A DNA stretch of 64,000 nucleotides from contig NZ_JACIAH010000001.1 of assembly GCF_014194695.1 (NCBI RefSeq), positions 434,001 to 498,000 on the forward strand, read 5' to 3'. The notes under the pieces are model-generated. The model had not been told where the DNA came from. It saw nothing but the letters and a program-made list of their open reading frames with translations, and made no database searches. Source of the stretch: Rhizobium sp. BK399 (GTDB lineage Bacteria; Pseudomonadota; Alphaproteobacteria; Rhizobiales; Rhizobiaceae). Shown here piece after piece: positions 42,689 to 50,481 of this stretch. How positions within the stretch are numbered: position 1 is the stretch's first letter; each line of letters starts with the position of its first letter. The translations under genes were made by a program, and so were the position numbers.

Positions 42689-43191
42689 TTCGTGACCCTA
42701 AGCTCCATGCAGGTCAGATCCAGCCAGCGGCCGAACTTCGTGCCCACCTCCAAAAAGGTTCCGGCAACGCGGAATCCCAGCTTTTCATGCAGCTTGATGG
42801 AAGCGGCGTTCTCAGCCTCGATGCCGGCGATCATCACGTGGATGTTGGCCCCGGCCGCCCGCTCGATCAGCCCCCGCATCAGCATTTCGCCGATGCCGGC
42901 ACCGCGGCAATCCTTGTCGACGTAGACCGAGTGCTCGACCGTGTGGCGGTAGCCGTCGAAGGTCCGCCAATCGCCATAGGAGGCATAGCCTGCGACCTTG
43001 CCATCCCTCTCCGCTACGATGACCGGAAAGCCTCTTGCCTTTCGCGCCTTGAACCACTCGACGCGGTTGTCAAGGTCAACCAGCATCTCGTTCCAGATCG
43101 CCGTCGTGTGCTCGACGGCGTGATTGTAGATATCGCGGATGACAGGGAGATCGGCTTCGGTGGCGTCGCGCACGAGAACGGCGTCGGTCAT
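42685..43191 (-). CDS. GNAT acetyltransferase, phosphinothricin acetyltransferase-like
   Basis: A 168-residue GNAT enzyme of the PAT/Bar subgroup: RDATEADLPVIRDIYNHAVEHTTAIW at the N-terminus (split), the AERDGKVAGYASYGDWR strand, VEHSVYVDKDCRGAGIGEMLM with the acetyl-CoA loop (RGAGIG), and IEAENAASIKLHEKLGFRVAG. Related proteins acetylate methionine derivatives or glufosinate-like compounds; the natural substrate is not known. Coupled to the downstream kinase-like gene. Confidence 0.85.
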   Translation of the reverse strand: MTDAVLVRDATEADLPVIRDIYNHAVEHTTAIWNEMLVDLDNRVEWFKARKARGFPVIVAERDGKVAGYASYGDWRTFDGYRHTVEHSVYVDKDCRGAGIGEMLMRGLIERAAGANIHVMIAGIEAENAASIKLHEKLGFRVAGTFLEVGTKFGRWLDLTCMELRVTK

Positions 43192-43333
43192 ATCAGGTCC
43201 AGTTTCAGTTCGGTTCCGCCAAGCGGCATACGCCCCGCAATCGGCGTTGTAAACCGACGAAATCGTGCGACCGAAACCATCCCTCCCGACCGGAGTGAGG
43301 CGCCGCTGTCAGGGGAAACCCGTTGATATTGGC

Positions 43334-44002
43334 TCAGAGCCCGGCGTTCGCCATGCTGAAGCAGGTAAGCACGGCCGAATAGTGCACGGCCGCCGCGGCC
43401 ACCACGAAACCGTGCCAGATGGCGTTCTGGAAGCGCAGCTTTTCCCAGACGTGAAAGATAACGCCGAGAGAGTAGATAACACCACCAACGACGATCAGCA
43501 GCATCGATACGAACGGGATACGCTCGGCCACCGGTCCGGCCACGAAGATGCCGCTCCACCCCATCCCGAGATAAAGCAGGATGGTAAGCTTGTCGAAACG
43601 ACCGGGAAAGGCGCATTTCAGGAGGATGCCAAGCGCCGCGGTCACCCAGATCCCGATCAGCATCCCGAACAGAAGCGGACTATCGGCGCCGCGCTCCAGG
43701 AAAGGAGTGTAGGTGGCGGCAATCAGGATGAAAATCGACGAATGATCGAGGCGGCGAAGGTACCACTTGGTGCGTGAAACAGGCCAAGCATTGTAGGAGA
43801 AGGAGATACCGATGGTCAGAACAAGTCCGACGCTGTAGATCCACGCGGCGGCGAGTTCGCCATGGGAACTCCAGACCGTGGCGTAAAAGATCAGAACGGT
43901 TGCACCGATAAGCGCGAACGCCAAGCCGACACCGTGAACGACGCCGTCGGCGATCAGTTCGTACTTGTCGTAAGCCCAGCGGATGCCGTTGAACTCTGCC
44001 AT
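43334..44002 (-). CDS. trhA: PAQR family membrane protein TrhA (hemolysin III-like)
   Basis: A 222-residue protein with seven predicted membrane helices and the PAQR metal ligands: ADGVVHGVG (His), LRRLDHSSIFILIAATYTPF (Asp/His) and the C-terminal IWHGFVVAAAAVHYSA (two His). TrhA of E. coli acts in membrane energy and lipid homeostasis; hemolysis is a historical label. It is monocistronic, with 187 bases to the DksA-type gene upstream. Confidence 0.88.
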   Translation of the reverse strand: MAEFNGIRWAYDKYELIADGVVHGVGLAFALIGATVLIFYATVWSSHGELAAAWIYSVGLVLTIGISFSYNAWPVSRTKWYLRRLDHSSIFILIAATYTPFLERGADSPLLFGMLIGIWVTAALGILLKCAFPGRFDKLTILLYLGMGWSGIFVAGPVAERIPFVSMLLIVVGGVIYSLGVIFHVWEKLRFQNAIWHGFVVAAAAVHYSAVLTCFSMANAGL

Positions 44003-44190
44003 GCCGGGAACCCCTCACCTCTCCACCAGATCGTCGCACTGAACCGGTCTCCGGGCAACACAACAGCGATGGCACGCCGTTAAATCTTCGTGAGCTTCCG
44101 ACGCCTTCCGGTTTCAATGCGGAGATATACAGACGCGAAGGAAAAAGGTAGTCCCAAAGACGGCCATCCCTTGACGACGTGGCAGACAAA

Positions 44191-44508
44191 TCAGCTCATG
44201 CAATCCTCGCAAAGAGGGGCGTACGGCACCGCGCCGAGACGCTGTTTGGAAATCGGCTCGCCGCAGCGAACGCAGATGCCATACGTGCCTTTCGCGATCC
44301 GATCGAGGGCGGCGCCGATGGCGCGCAGCTCTTCCTGGCCGGCCTGCCCAAGCCCTTCCAGCACTTCGTCGTTCTCGCTCTCGGTCGCGCGGTCGTCGCT
44401 GTCCTGCTCCTTGGTGCGTCCGAGATCGACGTCGATGCGGGTCAGCCGCGATTCAAGCTCGCGCTGGCGGTCGCGTAGGATCGTCTCGTAGGTCTGCGTG
44501 TCAGTCAT
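44191..44508 (-). CDS. TraR/DksA-type C4 zinc finger protein
   Basis: A 105-residue protein with a coiled-coil N-terminal part (LRDRQRELESRLTRIDVDLG) and a C4 finger CVRCGEPISKQRLGAVPYAPLCEDC. It lacks the length of full DksA (about 150) and belongs to the short TraR/YbiI-like group that can enter the RNA polymerase secondary channel. It lies 36 bases after the stress-protein gene in the same direction and may share its oxygen-responsive promoter. Confidence 0.88.
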   Translation of the reverse strand: MTDTQTYETILRDRQRELESRLTRIDVDLGRTKEQDSDDRATESENDEVLEGLGQAGQEELRAIGAALDRIAKGTYGICVRCGEPISKQRLGAVPYAPLCEDCMS

Positions 44509-44544
44509 GGAAATTCCTCCATCGGTCCTGTGCCATCTTTCTCC

Positions 44545-44961
44545 TTAGCGCTGCCTGTCGACCAGCACAGAGCATTTGGCATGCCTGACGACACGGTCGG
44601 CGGTGGCGCCGATGAAGTAGTTGCTGAAGTCGGGGATATGCGAAGCGACGATGATGAGATCCGCATCATGCGCTTCTGCGGCGGCGAGGATGCTGTGCGC
44701 CGGGCGGCCATGACCGATTTCGATGGATGCAGGTATGCCGCTGGTGCGGATCAACATGCCAAGCTTTTCCTCGGCATCATCGATCGCGTTCTGGATCAGT
44801 TCAGCGGGCAAATCGATCGCAACATAGGTGGGAACGTCCTCGACGACGTTGAGCAAAACGATCTCGCCGCCCGTATCAAGGAGCGTGGATGCCTTGCGGA
44901 AAGCCCGCTCGCCACTGTCCAACGCGCCTATTTCGATCGGAACGATGATTTTCTTGTACAT
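44545..44961 (-). CDS. Universal stress protein (UspA family)
   Basis: The 138-residue UspA-fold protein has the N-terminal KKIIVPIEIG strand and a C-terminal nucleotide-binding loop in a variant form (IIVASHIPDFSNYFIGATADRVVRHAKCSVLVDR): the GxxG-type loop lies in FIGATADRVVRHAKCSVLV. A perfect FNR/FixK box is centred about 70 bases upstream of the ATG, so expression under low oxygen is likely. The DksA-type gene follows. Confidence 0.9.
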   Translation of the reverse strand: MYKKIIVPIEIGALDSGERAFRKASTLLDTGGEIVLLNVVEDVPTYVAIDLPAELIQNAIDDAEEKLGMLIRTSGIPASIEIGHGRPAHSILAAAEAHDADLIIVASHIPDFSNYFIGATADRVVRHAKCSVLVDRQR

Positions 44962-45023
44962 TCAGGCCCTCCAGCATAACCGTTTTCAACGGCCACATCC
45001 TCTCAGGAGATAAATAAGGCGCT

Positions 45024-45037
45024 TTGATCAAGATCAA
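45024..45037. promoter_or_regulatory. FNR/FixK-type anaerobox
   Basis: TTGATCAAGATCAA matches TTGAT-N4-ATCAA exactly. It lies 62 bases upstream of the universal stress protein start, a distance that suits activation by FixK or FnrN. The plus-strand VOC gene starts 122 bases away on the other side, so control of that gene is also possible. Confidence 0.75.
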
Positions 45038-45159
45038 GATCGCCGCGGATTTCGTCAACAATCGTCGAACGCTGAATCGCCAAAATAAGGACTTCTGTGA
45101 ACAATTGGAATCCGCCATATAGAATTCAAGTACAGCGACCGGGGGGACTTCTGAGGAAA

Positions 45160-46113
45160 ATGGACCGGCGCAAATTCCTTGGTTTCGCTACGGGCGGCGC
45201 TCTTGCCGCCACCGCCGGTACGCCTCGCCCATCCACGGCAGGAGATAGACACATGACCACCGAAACGTCCTACGCCCTGACACGCCCTGCCTATGTCGAC
45301 CAGTCGCATCTCGTCGTCACCGACCTGCCGCTGGTTTCCAGCTTCTATCAGTCCATGCTCGGCCTTGATGTCATCGAGAAGAGTGCCAGCGGCGAAGTCC
45401 TCGGCGTCGATGGCACGCCGCTTCTGACGCTGACGACGGGCAAGGGTGTCCGCGTCGCGCCCCGCAATGCCGCGGGCCTCTTCCATACGGCCTTCCTGAT
45501 GCCCAGCCGCACCGAGCTTGCACGCTGGCTACGCCACGCTGCACACCACAACGTCGTCCTGGAAGGTGCATCCGATCACCTCGTCAGCGAGGCAATCTAC
45601 CTCTCCGACCCCGAGGGCAACGGCATCGAGATCTATGCCGACCGACCGCACGACGAGTGGAAGTTCCACCCGGATGGCCAAGTGGAAATGGCGACGCATC
45701 GACTGGATTTGCAGGCGCTTTACAACAGCGCGCCCGATGATGCCTGGAACGGCATGGCTGACGGCACCGCAATCGGCCACATCCACCTGCAGGTCGGCGA
45801 CATTCCGGAAGCGGACGCCTTCTACCGGGATGTGCTCGGGCTGAAGCTGATGGCGCGTTATCCCGGCGCCAGCTTCTTTGCGACGGGCGACTATCACCAC
45901 CACGTCGCTGCCAACATCTGGAACAGCCGCGGCGCCGGAACGCGCGCCGACCGCATGACCGGGCTTTCGGACTATACGCTTCGCTTCAACGACAAAGCCT
46001 CGCTCGACAAGGCCGTCGCAAAGCTCGACGAACTCGAGATCAAGAGCGAGAAGCGCAATGGCGGGACCTTCCTGCACGATCCCTGGGGCATCGGTCTGAC
46101 ACTGTCAGCCTGA
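45160..46113 (+). CDS. VOC family dioxygenase-like protein with Tat-like leader
   Basis: The product (317 residues from ATG 45160) has two VOC domains, like catechol-2,3-dioxygenase/CatE proteins: HLVVTDLPLVSSFYQSMLGL (about 50-165) and HIHLQVGDIPEADAFYRDVLGL (about 205-315); His and Glu ligands appear in HIHLQV and the NGIEIYADRP strand. The first 30 residues (DRRKFLGFATGGALAATAG) look like a Tat signal. A second start at 45253 (MTTETS) has its own AGGAG 8 nt upstream and would give a cytoplasmic form. GAGGAAA precedes 45160. Substrate unknown. Confidence 0.85.
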   Translation: MDRRKFLGFATGGALAATAGTPRPSTAGDRHMTTETSYALTRPAYVDQSHLVVTDLPLVSSFYQSMLGLDVIEKSASGEVLGVDGTPLLTLTTGKGVRVAPRNAAGLFHTAFLMPSRTELARWLRHAAHHNVVLEGASDHLVSEAIYLSDPEGNGIEIYADRPHDEWKFHPDGQVEMATHRLDLQALYNSAPDDAWNGMADGTAIGHIHLQVGDIPEADAFYRDVLGLKLMARYPGASFFATGDYHHHVAANIWNSRGAGTRADRMTGLSDYTLRFNDKASLDKAVAKLDELEIKSEKRNGGTFLHDPWGIGLTLSA

Positions 46114-46333
46114 CGCGCGAACAGCAGCTGGAATTAAGCCGACCGACAGGGCCGCAACGGAGCCCGCCGCAAGCGATCCGAGAAGCGGCCCTGCCTCCCC
46201 GCCGAACATCCCCCAAGATGCAAAAAAGATGCGGCGATATCGGGGCAAGGCCAAGGGCTGCCCTACGGAACCTCAATCGCCTCTTGTGCGTTGTTTGCGC
46301 GAAGCATCAGGGCTTCCGGGGGATCGTATTTCC

Positions 46334-47503
46334 ATGGGAATTGCCAACGGCATCCGCAAGAAGGCAAGCAAGATCGCAATGGGCGAGCGCCATGTCAGCG
46401 CTTGGGCCGAGAAACTGACGCAGGCGACAGAAGAGCTGCCACCGCAAGCGCCGGTCCGCCGCCTCGAAAAGGACGGTCTTGATATCAGCATGGCCTGGGC
46501 CGTGATCGGCATCTTCGGCGTGCTCGCCTTTTCGGCCATTTACATGATGTCGCTGATCCTCATTCCGGTAACGCTTGCCATCGTCGTCGGCATGATCCTC
46601 GGCCTGCTCGCGGAAAAGCTCAGCAAGCTCGGCGTGCCGCGCGTCACCAACGCGGTGATCCTGTCTACCGGTGTCGCGCTCGTCATCGCCCTCGTTGCCA
46701 ATTCACTTTCCGGGCCGGTAGCGACGCTCGTCAACGAAGGGCCGGCCTTCGTCGAAAAGACCTTCAGTCGCCTGATGCCGTACCTCGAGCGGATCAAATG
46801 GCTGCACATCACGCCCGAAACCTTCCAGAGCGGGCCGATGTCGACCGACAAACTCCTGGAGAATACCGGCAACGTGCTGCACCTGGTCAGCGCCAATCTG
46901 ACCCCCGCGCTTGTACAAGCGCTGATCTTTTTTGCCGCGCTTCTGCTCTTTCTGGCCGGGCGCATCACCCTGCGCAAATCGATCATCATGGTATTCCGGT
47001 CGCGGTCGCAGCGACTGGCGGCCATCCGCGTGATCAACGGCGTGGAACAGGTGCTCGGCTTCTACTTTGCGACGGCATCGTTGATCTACGCCTGCCTTGG
47101 CATCACGATGATGATCATCGCATACGTGGGGGGCCTGTCGGCTCCCGTGCTTTGGGGCTTCTTCGCCTTCCTGTCCAGTTTTGTCCCCTATCTCGGCATC
47201 ACGATGATGACGCTGGCCGTCGCGATCGCCGGCATCATCACACACGACAGCCTTGTATTTGGCCTGATGCCGGCTGCGGCCTTCTTTATCGTGCACCTCG
47301 TCATGGAAAACCTGATTTTCCCGGCGGTGATGGGAAAACGATTGGAAATCAATCCCTTCGTCGTGTTCCTCGCAATTCTGTTCTGGACTTGGATGTGGGG
47401 CGCGGTTGGTGCTATGCTGGCGCTACCACTATCGCTGATTGTCATGACCATCATCGATGAACTTTTCATCGAAGAGAGACTGCAACCGCAATTGCCGAAA
47501 TAA
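46334..47503 (+). CDS. AI-2E family transporter
   Basis: A 389-residue membrane protein of the AI-2E/PerM family: helices around 55-80 and 85-105, a long soluble segment with amphipathic helices (150-230), then several C-terminal helices including LSSFVPYLGITMMTLAVAI and the family motif NPFVVFLAILFWTWMWGAVG. Members export autoinducer-2 or act as Na+/H+ antiporters; which applies here is unknown. The ATG at 46334 has GGGGGA upstream. The next gene starts 19 nt later. Confidence 0.9.
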   Translation: MGIANGIRKKASKIAMGERHVSAWAEKLTQATEELPPQAPVRRLEKDGLDISMAWAVIGIFGVLAFSAIYMMSLILIPVTLAIVVGMILGLLAEKLSKLGVPRVTNAVILSTGVALVIALVANSLSGPVATLVNEGPAFVEKTFSRLMPYLERIKWLHITPETFQSGPMSTDKLLENTGNVLHLVSANLTPALVQALIFFAALLLFLAGRITLRKSIIMVFRSRSQRLAAIRVINGVEQVLGFYFATASLIYACLGITMMIIAYVGGLSAPVLWGFFAFLSSFVPYLGITMMTLAVAIAGIITHDSLVFGLMPAAAFFIVHLVMENLIFPAVMGKRLEINPFVVFLAILFWTWMWGAVGAMLALPLSLIVMTIIDELFIEERLQPQLPK

Positions 47504-47522
47504 TTGAGGTAAGACGCGTCAG

Positions 47523-48815
47523 ATGGCAGAAATCGATCTTGCAGAGTCCCGCCAGAACCGGCTGAAGAGCGGCATCCCCCCTTGGAGCCACGCCGGGCCG
47601 AAACCCACCTACCAACCACTTCAGGACAATCTCAAAGTCGACGCCATGGTGATCGGCGGCGGGATTACCGGTGCGTTGATGGGCCAGCTCCTTTCGGAAC
47701 GCGGCCTGTCCGTGGTCATCGTCGACCGCGAGACGCCCGGTCTCGGCAGTACGGTTGCGAGCACGGCCATGCTGCAATGGGAAACCGACCGGACGCTGGG
47801 CGAACTCGAGCACTTCTATGGCTTCGAGCGCGCCGTCGGTATCTACAGGCGCAGTGCCGCCTCGGTCGCCGGTCTCTCCAAACTGATCGTCGCCAACCGA
47901 ATCGCCTGCAATTTGCTGCCGCGGCAATCGCTGTTTCTGACCAGCAACCAAGAAGGCGCTGGTGATCTGCTCCGGGAAGTCGAGCTTCGTCGCCGGGCGG
48001 GCCTGCCAAGCCGATATCTGGAGCACTGCGATCTCTTCACCGAGTTCGAGCTCGATCGCGATGCGGGCATCCTGTCGCGCGGCTCCGCGGAGGCCGATCC
48101 GCTGCTCCTGACCTGGGGGTTGCTGGACATTGCCGTGAAGCAGGGCGCACGTCTCATCGGAGCCTCGGCGACTAAGCTCCATTGCGAAGGCGGGCATGTG
48201 ACGGCCGAGACCAAAGGCCCGTTCGTCATCGAAGCGGAAACGGCAGTGCTTGCCACCGGCTACGCCATGCCGGGCATCGACATGCCGAAACTGCACCGGA
48301 CGACGTCGAGCTGGGCTCTGGCGACGATCCCACAAGATCCGGCAGCACTCTGGCGCGACCAAGTGCTGATCTGGGAAGACAGCCACCCCTATCTCTACAT
48401 GCGGACGACGCCTGATGGGCGGATCATCGCCGGCGGCGAGGATGACGACACCGTCGATCCAGCCACCCGCGACGCCAAGCTTGCCGCAAAGGTCATGACG
48501 ATCCGGGAAAAGATGAAACGGCTCTGGTCGAGGGCCGATACGAGCGTTGCGACGGCATGGTGCGGCACCTTCGGCGAGACGTCGGACGGACTGCCGCTGA
48601 TCGGTCCGGTTCCCTCCATGCCGCAGGTCTATGCCGCCTATGGCTACGGCGGCAACGGTATCACCTTCTCCTATCTTGCAGCCCAGGTCATCGGTGCAAT
48701 GATCGGCGGCGTATACCGCGACTGGTTCGATGATTTCGCCCTCGATCGCGACGCACCGGCGTTCCTTGAACGTCCGATCAAGACCGACGAGCGCCGGCAA
48801 AGTGCCGTGAATTAA
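47523..48815 (+). CDS. FAD-dependent oxidoreductase, DAO family
   Basis: The 430-residue product has the FAD motif VDAMVIGGGITGALMGQLLSE (residues 39-58, GxGxxG type) and the C-terminal FGETSDGLPLIGPVPS and YAAYGYGGNGITFS blocks of the glycine/D-amino acid oxidase (DadA-like) family. A further feature is a 35-residue N-terminal extension SRQNRLKSGIPPWS, common in the subgroup with or without a Rieske domain; no Rieske motif follows here. It probably shares a transcript with the transporter gene. Confidence 0.87.
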   Translation: MAEIDLAESRQNRLKSGIPPWSHAGPKPTYQPLQDNLKVDAMVIGGGITGALMGQLLSERGLSVVIVDRETPGLGSTVASTAMLQWETDRTLGELEHFYGFERAVGIYRRSAASVAGLSKLIVANRIACNLLPRQSLFLTSNQEGAGDLLREVELRRRAGLPSRYLEHCDLFTEFELDRDAGILSRGSAEADPLLLTWGLLDIAVKQGARLIGASATKLHCEGGHVTAETKGPFVIEAETAVLATGYAMPGIDMPKLHRTTSSWALATIPQDPAALWRDQVLIWEDSHPYLYMRTTPDGRIIAGGEDDDTVDPATRDAKLAAKVMTIREKMKRLWSRADTSVATAWCGTFGETSDGLPLIGPVPSMPQVYAAYGYGGNGITFSYLAAQVIGAMIGGVYRDWFDDFALDRDAPAFLERPIKTDERRQSAVN

Positions 48816-48861
48816 TTCGTTCTGTCCCGCAAGCCCTCGCCGGAGCTTTGTCCCGCCCGAC

Positions 48862-49671
48862 TTACTGCGTTGTCTGGTCGTCGCCCATGTCCTCGACATC
48901 CTGCAGCCGGACGAATTCGACGCCCTTGGCCTTCAGGTCGAGGATCGCCTTGGCGACGCCCTCGCCGGCCGCGTGGGTCGGCTGGTTGATGTGGGAGATG
49001 ACCACGTCGCCGTCCTTGGCCGACGCTATCCGCTTTTCCGTGACGTTAGCGCCGAGTAGCGAGCCACCGTCGCCGTTCACCGAGTAGCCGGCTATGCGGT
49101 ATCCCATTTCCCGAATCTGCACGATCGAGGAACGGTCGTATTTGGCTGTCGAGCCGCGGAACCAATGCGGTGGAGCAATGCCGGCCGCGACCATTGCGTC
49201 GGCGCCGCCCTGCACTTCCTGGCGAACGGCCTCCGGCGAGCCGGCTGACGGAATGCCGTAAATCGATACCGGCTTATCGACCGCGGGAACATGGTTCTGG
49301 CCGTGGTTCTCGAGTTCGAAGAGATCGGGATTCTGCAGGAAGACCTGCAGTGCCTGCGGATTGTGCTTCAACCAGCGGGCGGTAACGAAGATCGTCGCCG
49401 GAATCCGCTCGCGCACCAGCACCGAGAGAATGCGGTCGTCGGCCTTGCCCATGCAGGCATCGAAGGTCAGCGCCACGCGTGGATGACCCTTGAGGCCCGA
49501 ACTGGCGATGCGCAGATGCGGCTCCACCAGCCTCGGTCCGGCCGCCGTCCCTGGTGCCTGCACAACCTTCGAGGGCGTGGTGGCCGGAGCATCCTCAAGC
49601 GGAAGCGCCGCAGCTGCGGCTAGAGAGGCAGAGGCGATCAGCAACGCCGGAACGAGAAAAAGACGATTCAT
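48862..49671 (-). CDS. Exported polysaccharide deacetylase (NodB-like domain)
   Basis: A 269-residue protein with a Sec signal peptide (about 1-22, LLIASASLAAAAA) and a NodB-homology domain: VALTFDACMGKADDRI carries the catalytic Asp and metal Asp in the form TFDAC, and the metal His pair appears in ELENHGQNHVPA. The C-terminal HINQPTH supplies the last His. It should remove acetyl or similar groups from a wall or capsule sugar in the periplasm. A longer frame to 49782 is open but the signal peptide supports 49671. Confidence 0.87.
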   Translation of the reverse strand: MNRLFLVPALLIASASLAAAAALPLEDAPATTPSKVVQAPGTAAGPRLVEPHLRIASSGLKGHPRVALTFDACMGKADDRILSVLVRERIPATIFVTARWLKHNPQALQVFLQNPDLFELENHGQNHVPAVDKPVSIYGIPSAGSPEAVRQEVQGGADAMVAAGIAPPHWFRGSTAKYDRSSIVQIREMGYRIAGYSVNGDGGSLLGANVTEKRIASAKDGDVVISHINQPTHAAGEGVAKAILDLKAKGVEFVRLQDVEDMGDDQTTQ

Positions 49672-49855
49672 ACCAAAGAGAAGCCGTTCGTGGTTCAAGC
49701 GCTGCATAATGCACGTGGCGTTCGGACGCCATGTGGTTTGATGCCGCTTGCGGCCGCTTCTGCGATTCGCCGTCGGCTTCACCCACAGAGCTGATGCCCG
49801 AGGACTAAGGCCTCACAAAGGCAACGCCTGCAACCCCTGCCGGCTTGGCCTCGGA

Positions 49856-50245
49856 TCAATCATAGAGATAGTATTTTTCCCACTTTTCACGCGGGACCTT
49901 GTCGCCGATCTTGTAGGAAAGCTCGCGGACATTCATGTGCTGCGGACCGGTAATGCAGGTATAGGAAAGGTGATACCAGTCGCCCTTGCTGCGGAACACC
50001 GCGCCTGGCGCCTCCAGCTTGTCATCGCTGGGAACCGGATCCTTGAACGTGTAGGCAATGACTTTGTCGGGCTTGTAACCGGTCGCGTCCTTGTTGATTC
50101 GGCTCATCGCCTCGGTGTCGCAGCTCTGTTCGAGACGGGTCGCGGGATCGAGCTTTTCGAGTTGCTTCTTAATGGCGGGATCAACTGCGAAGGCCGGAAC
50201 AGCAAGGCTAAATGCGGACAGAAGCAACACGAGACGTTTTGGCAT
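49856..50245 (-). CDS. Exported DUF930 domain protein
   Basis: A 129-residue secreted protein: signal peptide 1-20 (LLSAFSLAVPAFA), then the DUF930 pattern DPATRLEQSCDTEAMSRINKD, KVIAYTFKDPVP, GAVFRSKGDWYHLSYTC and the C-terminal GDKVPREKWEKYYLYD. Two Cys (in QSCDTE and YTCITG) may form a disulfide. The family is rhizobial and uncharacterised. AAGGAA precedes the ATG at 50245. Divergent from the oligopeptidase gene. Confidence 0.88.
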   Translation of the reverse strand: MPKRLVLLLSAFSLAVPAFAVDPAIKKQLEKLDPATRLEQSCDTEAMSRINKDATGYKPDKVIAYTFKDPVPSDDKLEAPGAVFRSKGDWYHLSYTCITGPQHMNVRELSYKIGDKVPREKWEKYYLYD

Positions 50246-50481
50246 TACGGTGGGATTCCTTTGCATTCTCATTCCGGAATCACCTGTGAAGAACCGAGGT
50301 TTTGACGGTCGAACAAGGTGCAAATTCCGGGCGACGTAGCGGACTTTCTTAAACAATATGGTGACATCAAGGCAACGTGAGTATTCCTTCGGTTTTGCCG
50401 CAGAGCTGTCTTCGGCGCTTGATCCGGCGCATGCGCGCCTCTATCTCTTGCCGACCTGACATCACGTTTCCGGAGCCTTCC

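Noticed and set aside
46147..46196. 9-bp inverted repeat CAGGGCCGC / GCGGCCCTG between VOC and AI-2E genes
   Set aside because: The spacer is about 30 nt and no T-run follows on either strand, so I do not call a terminator or operator.
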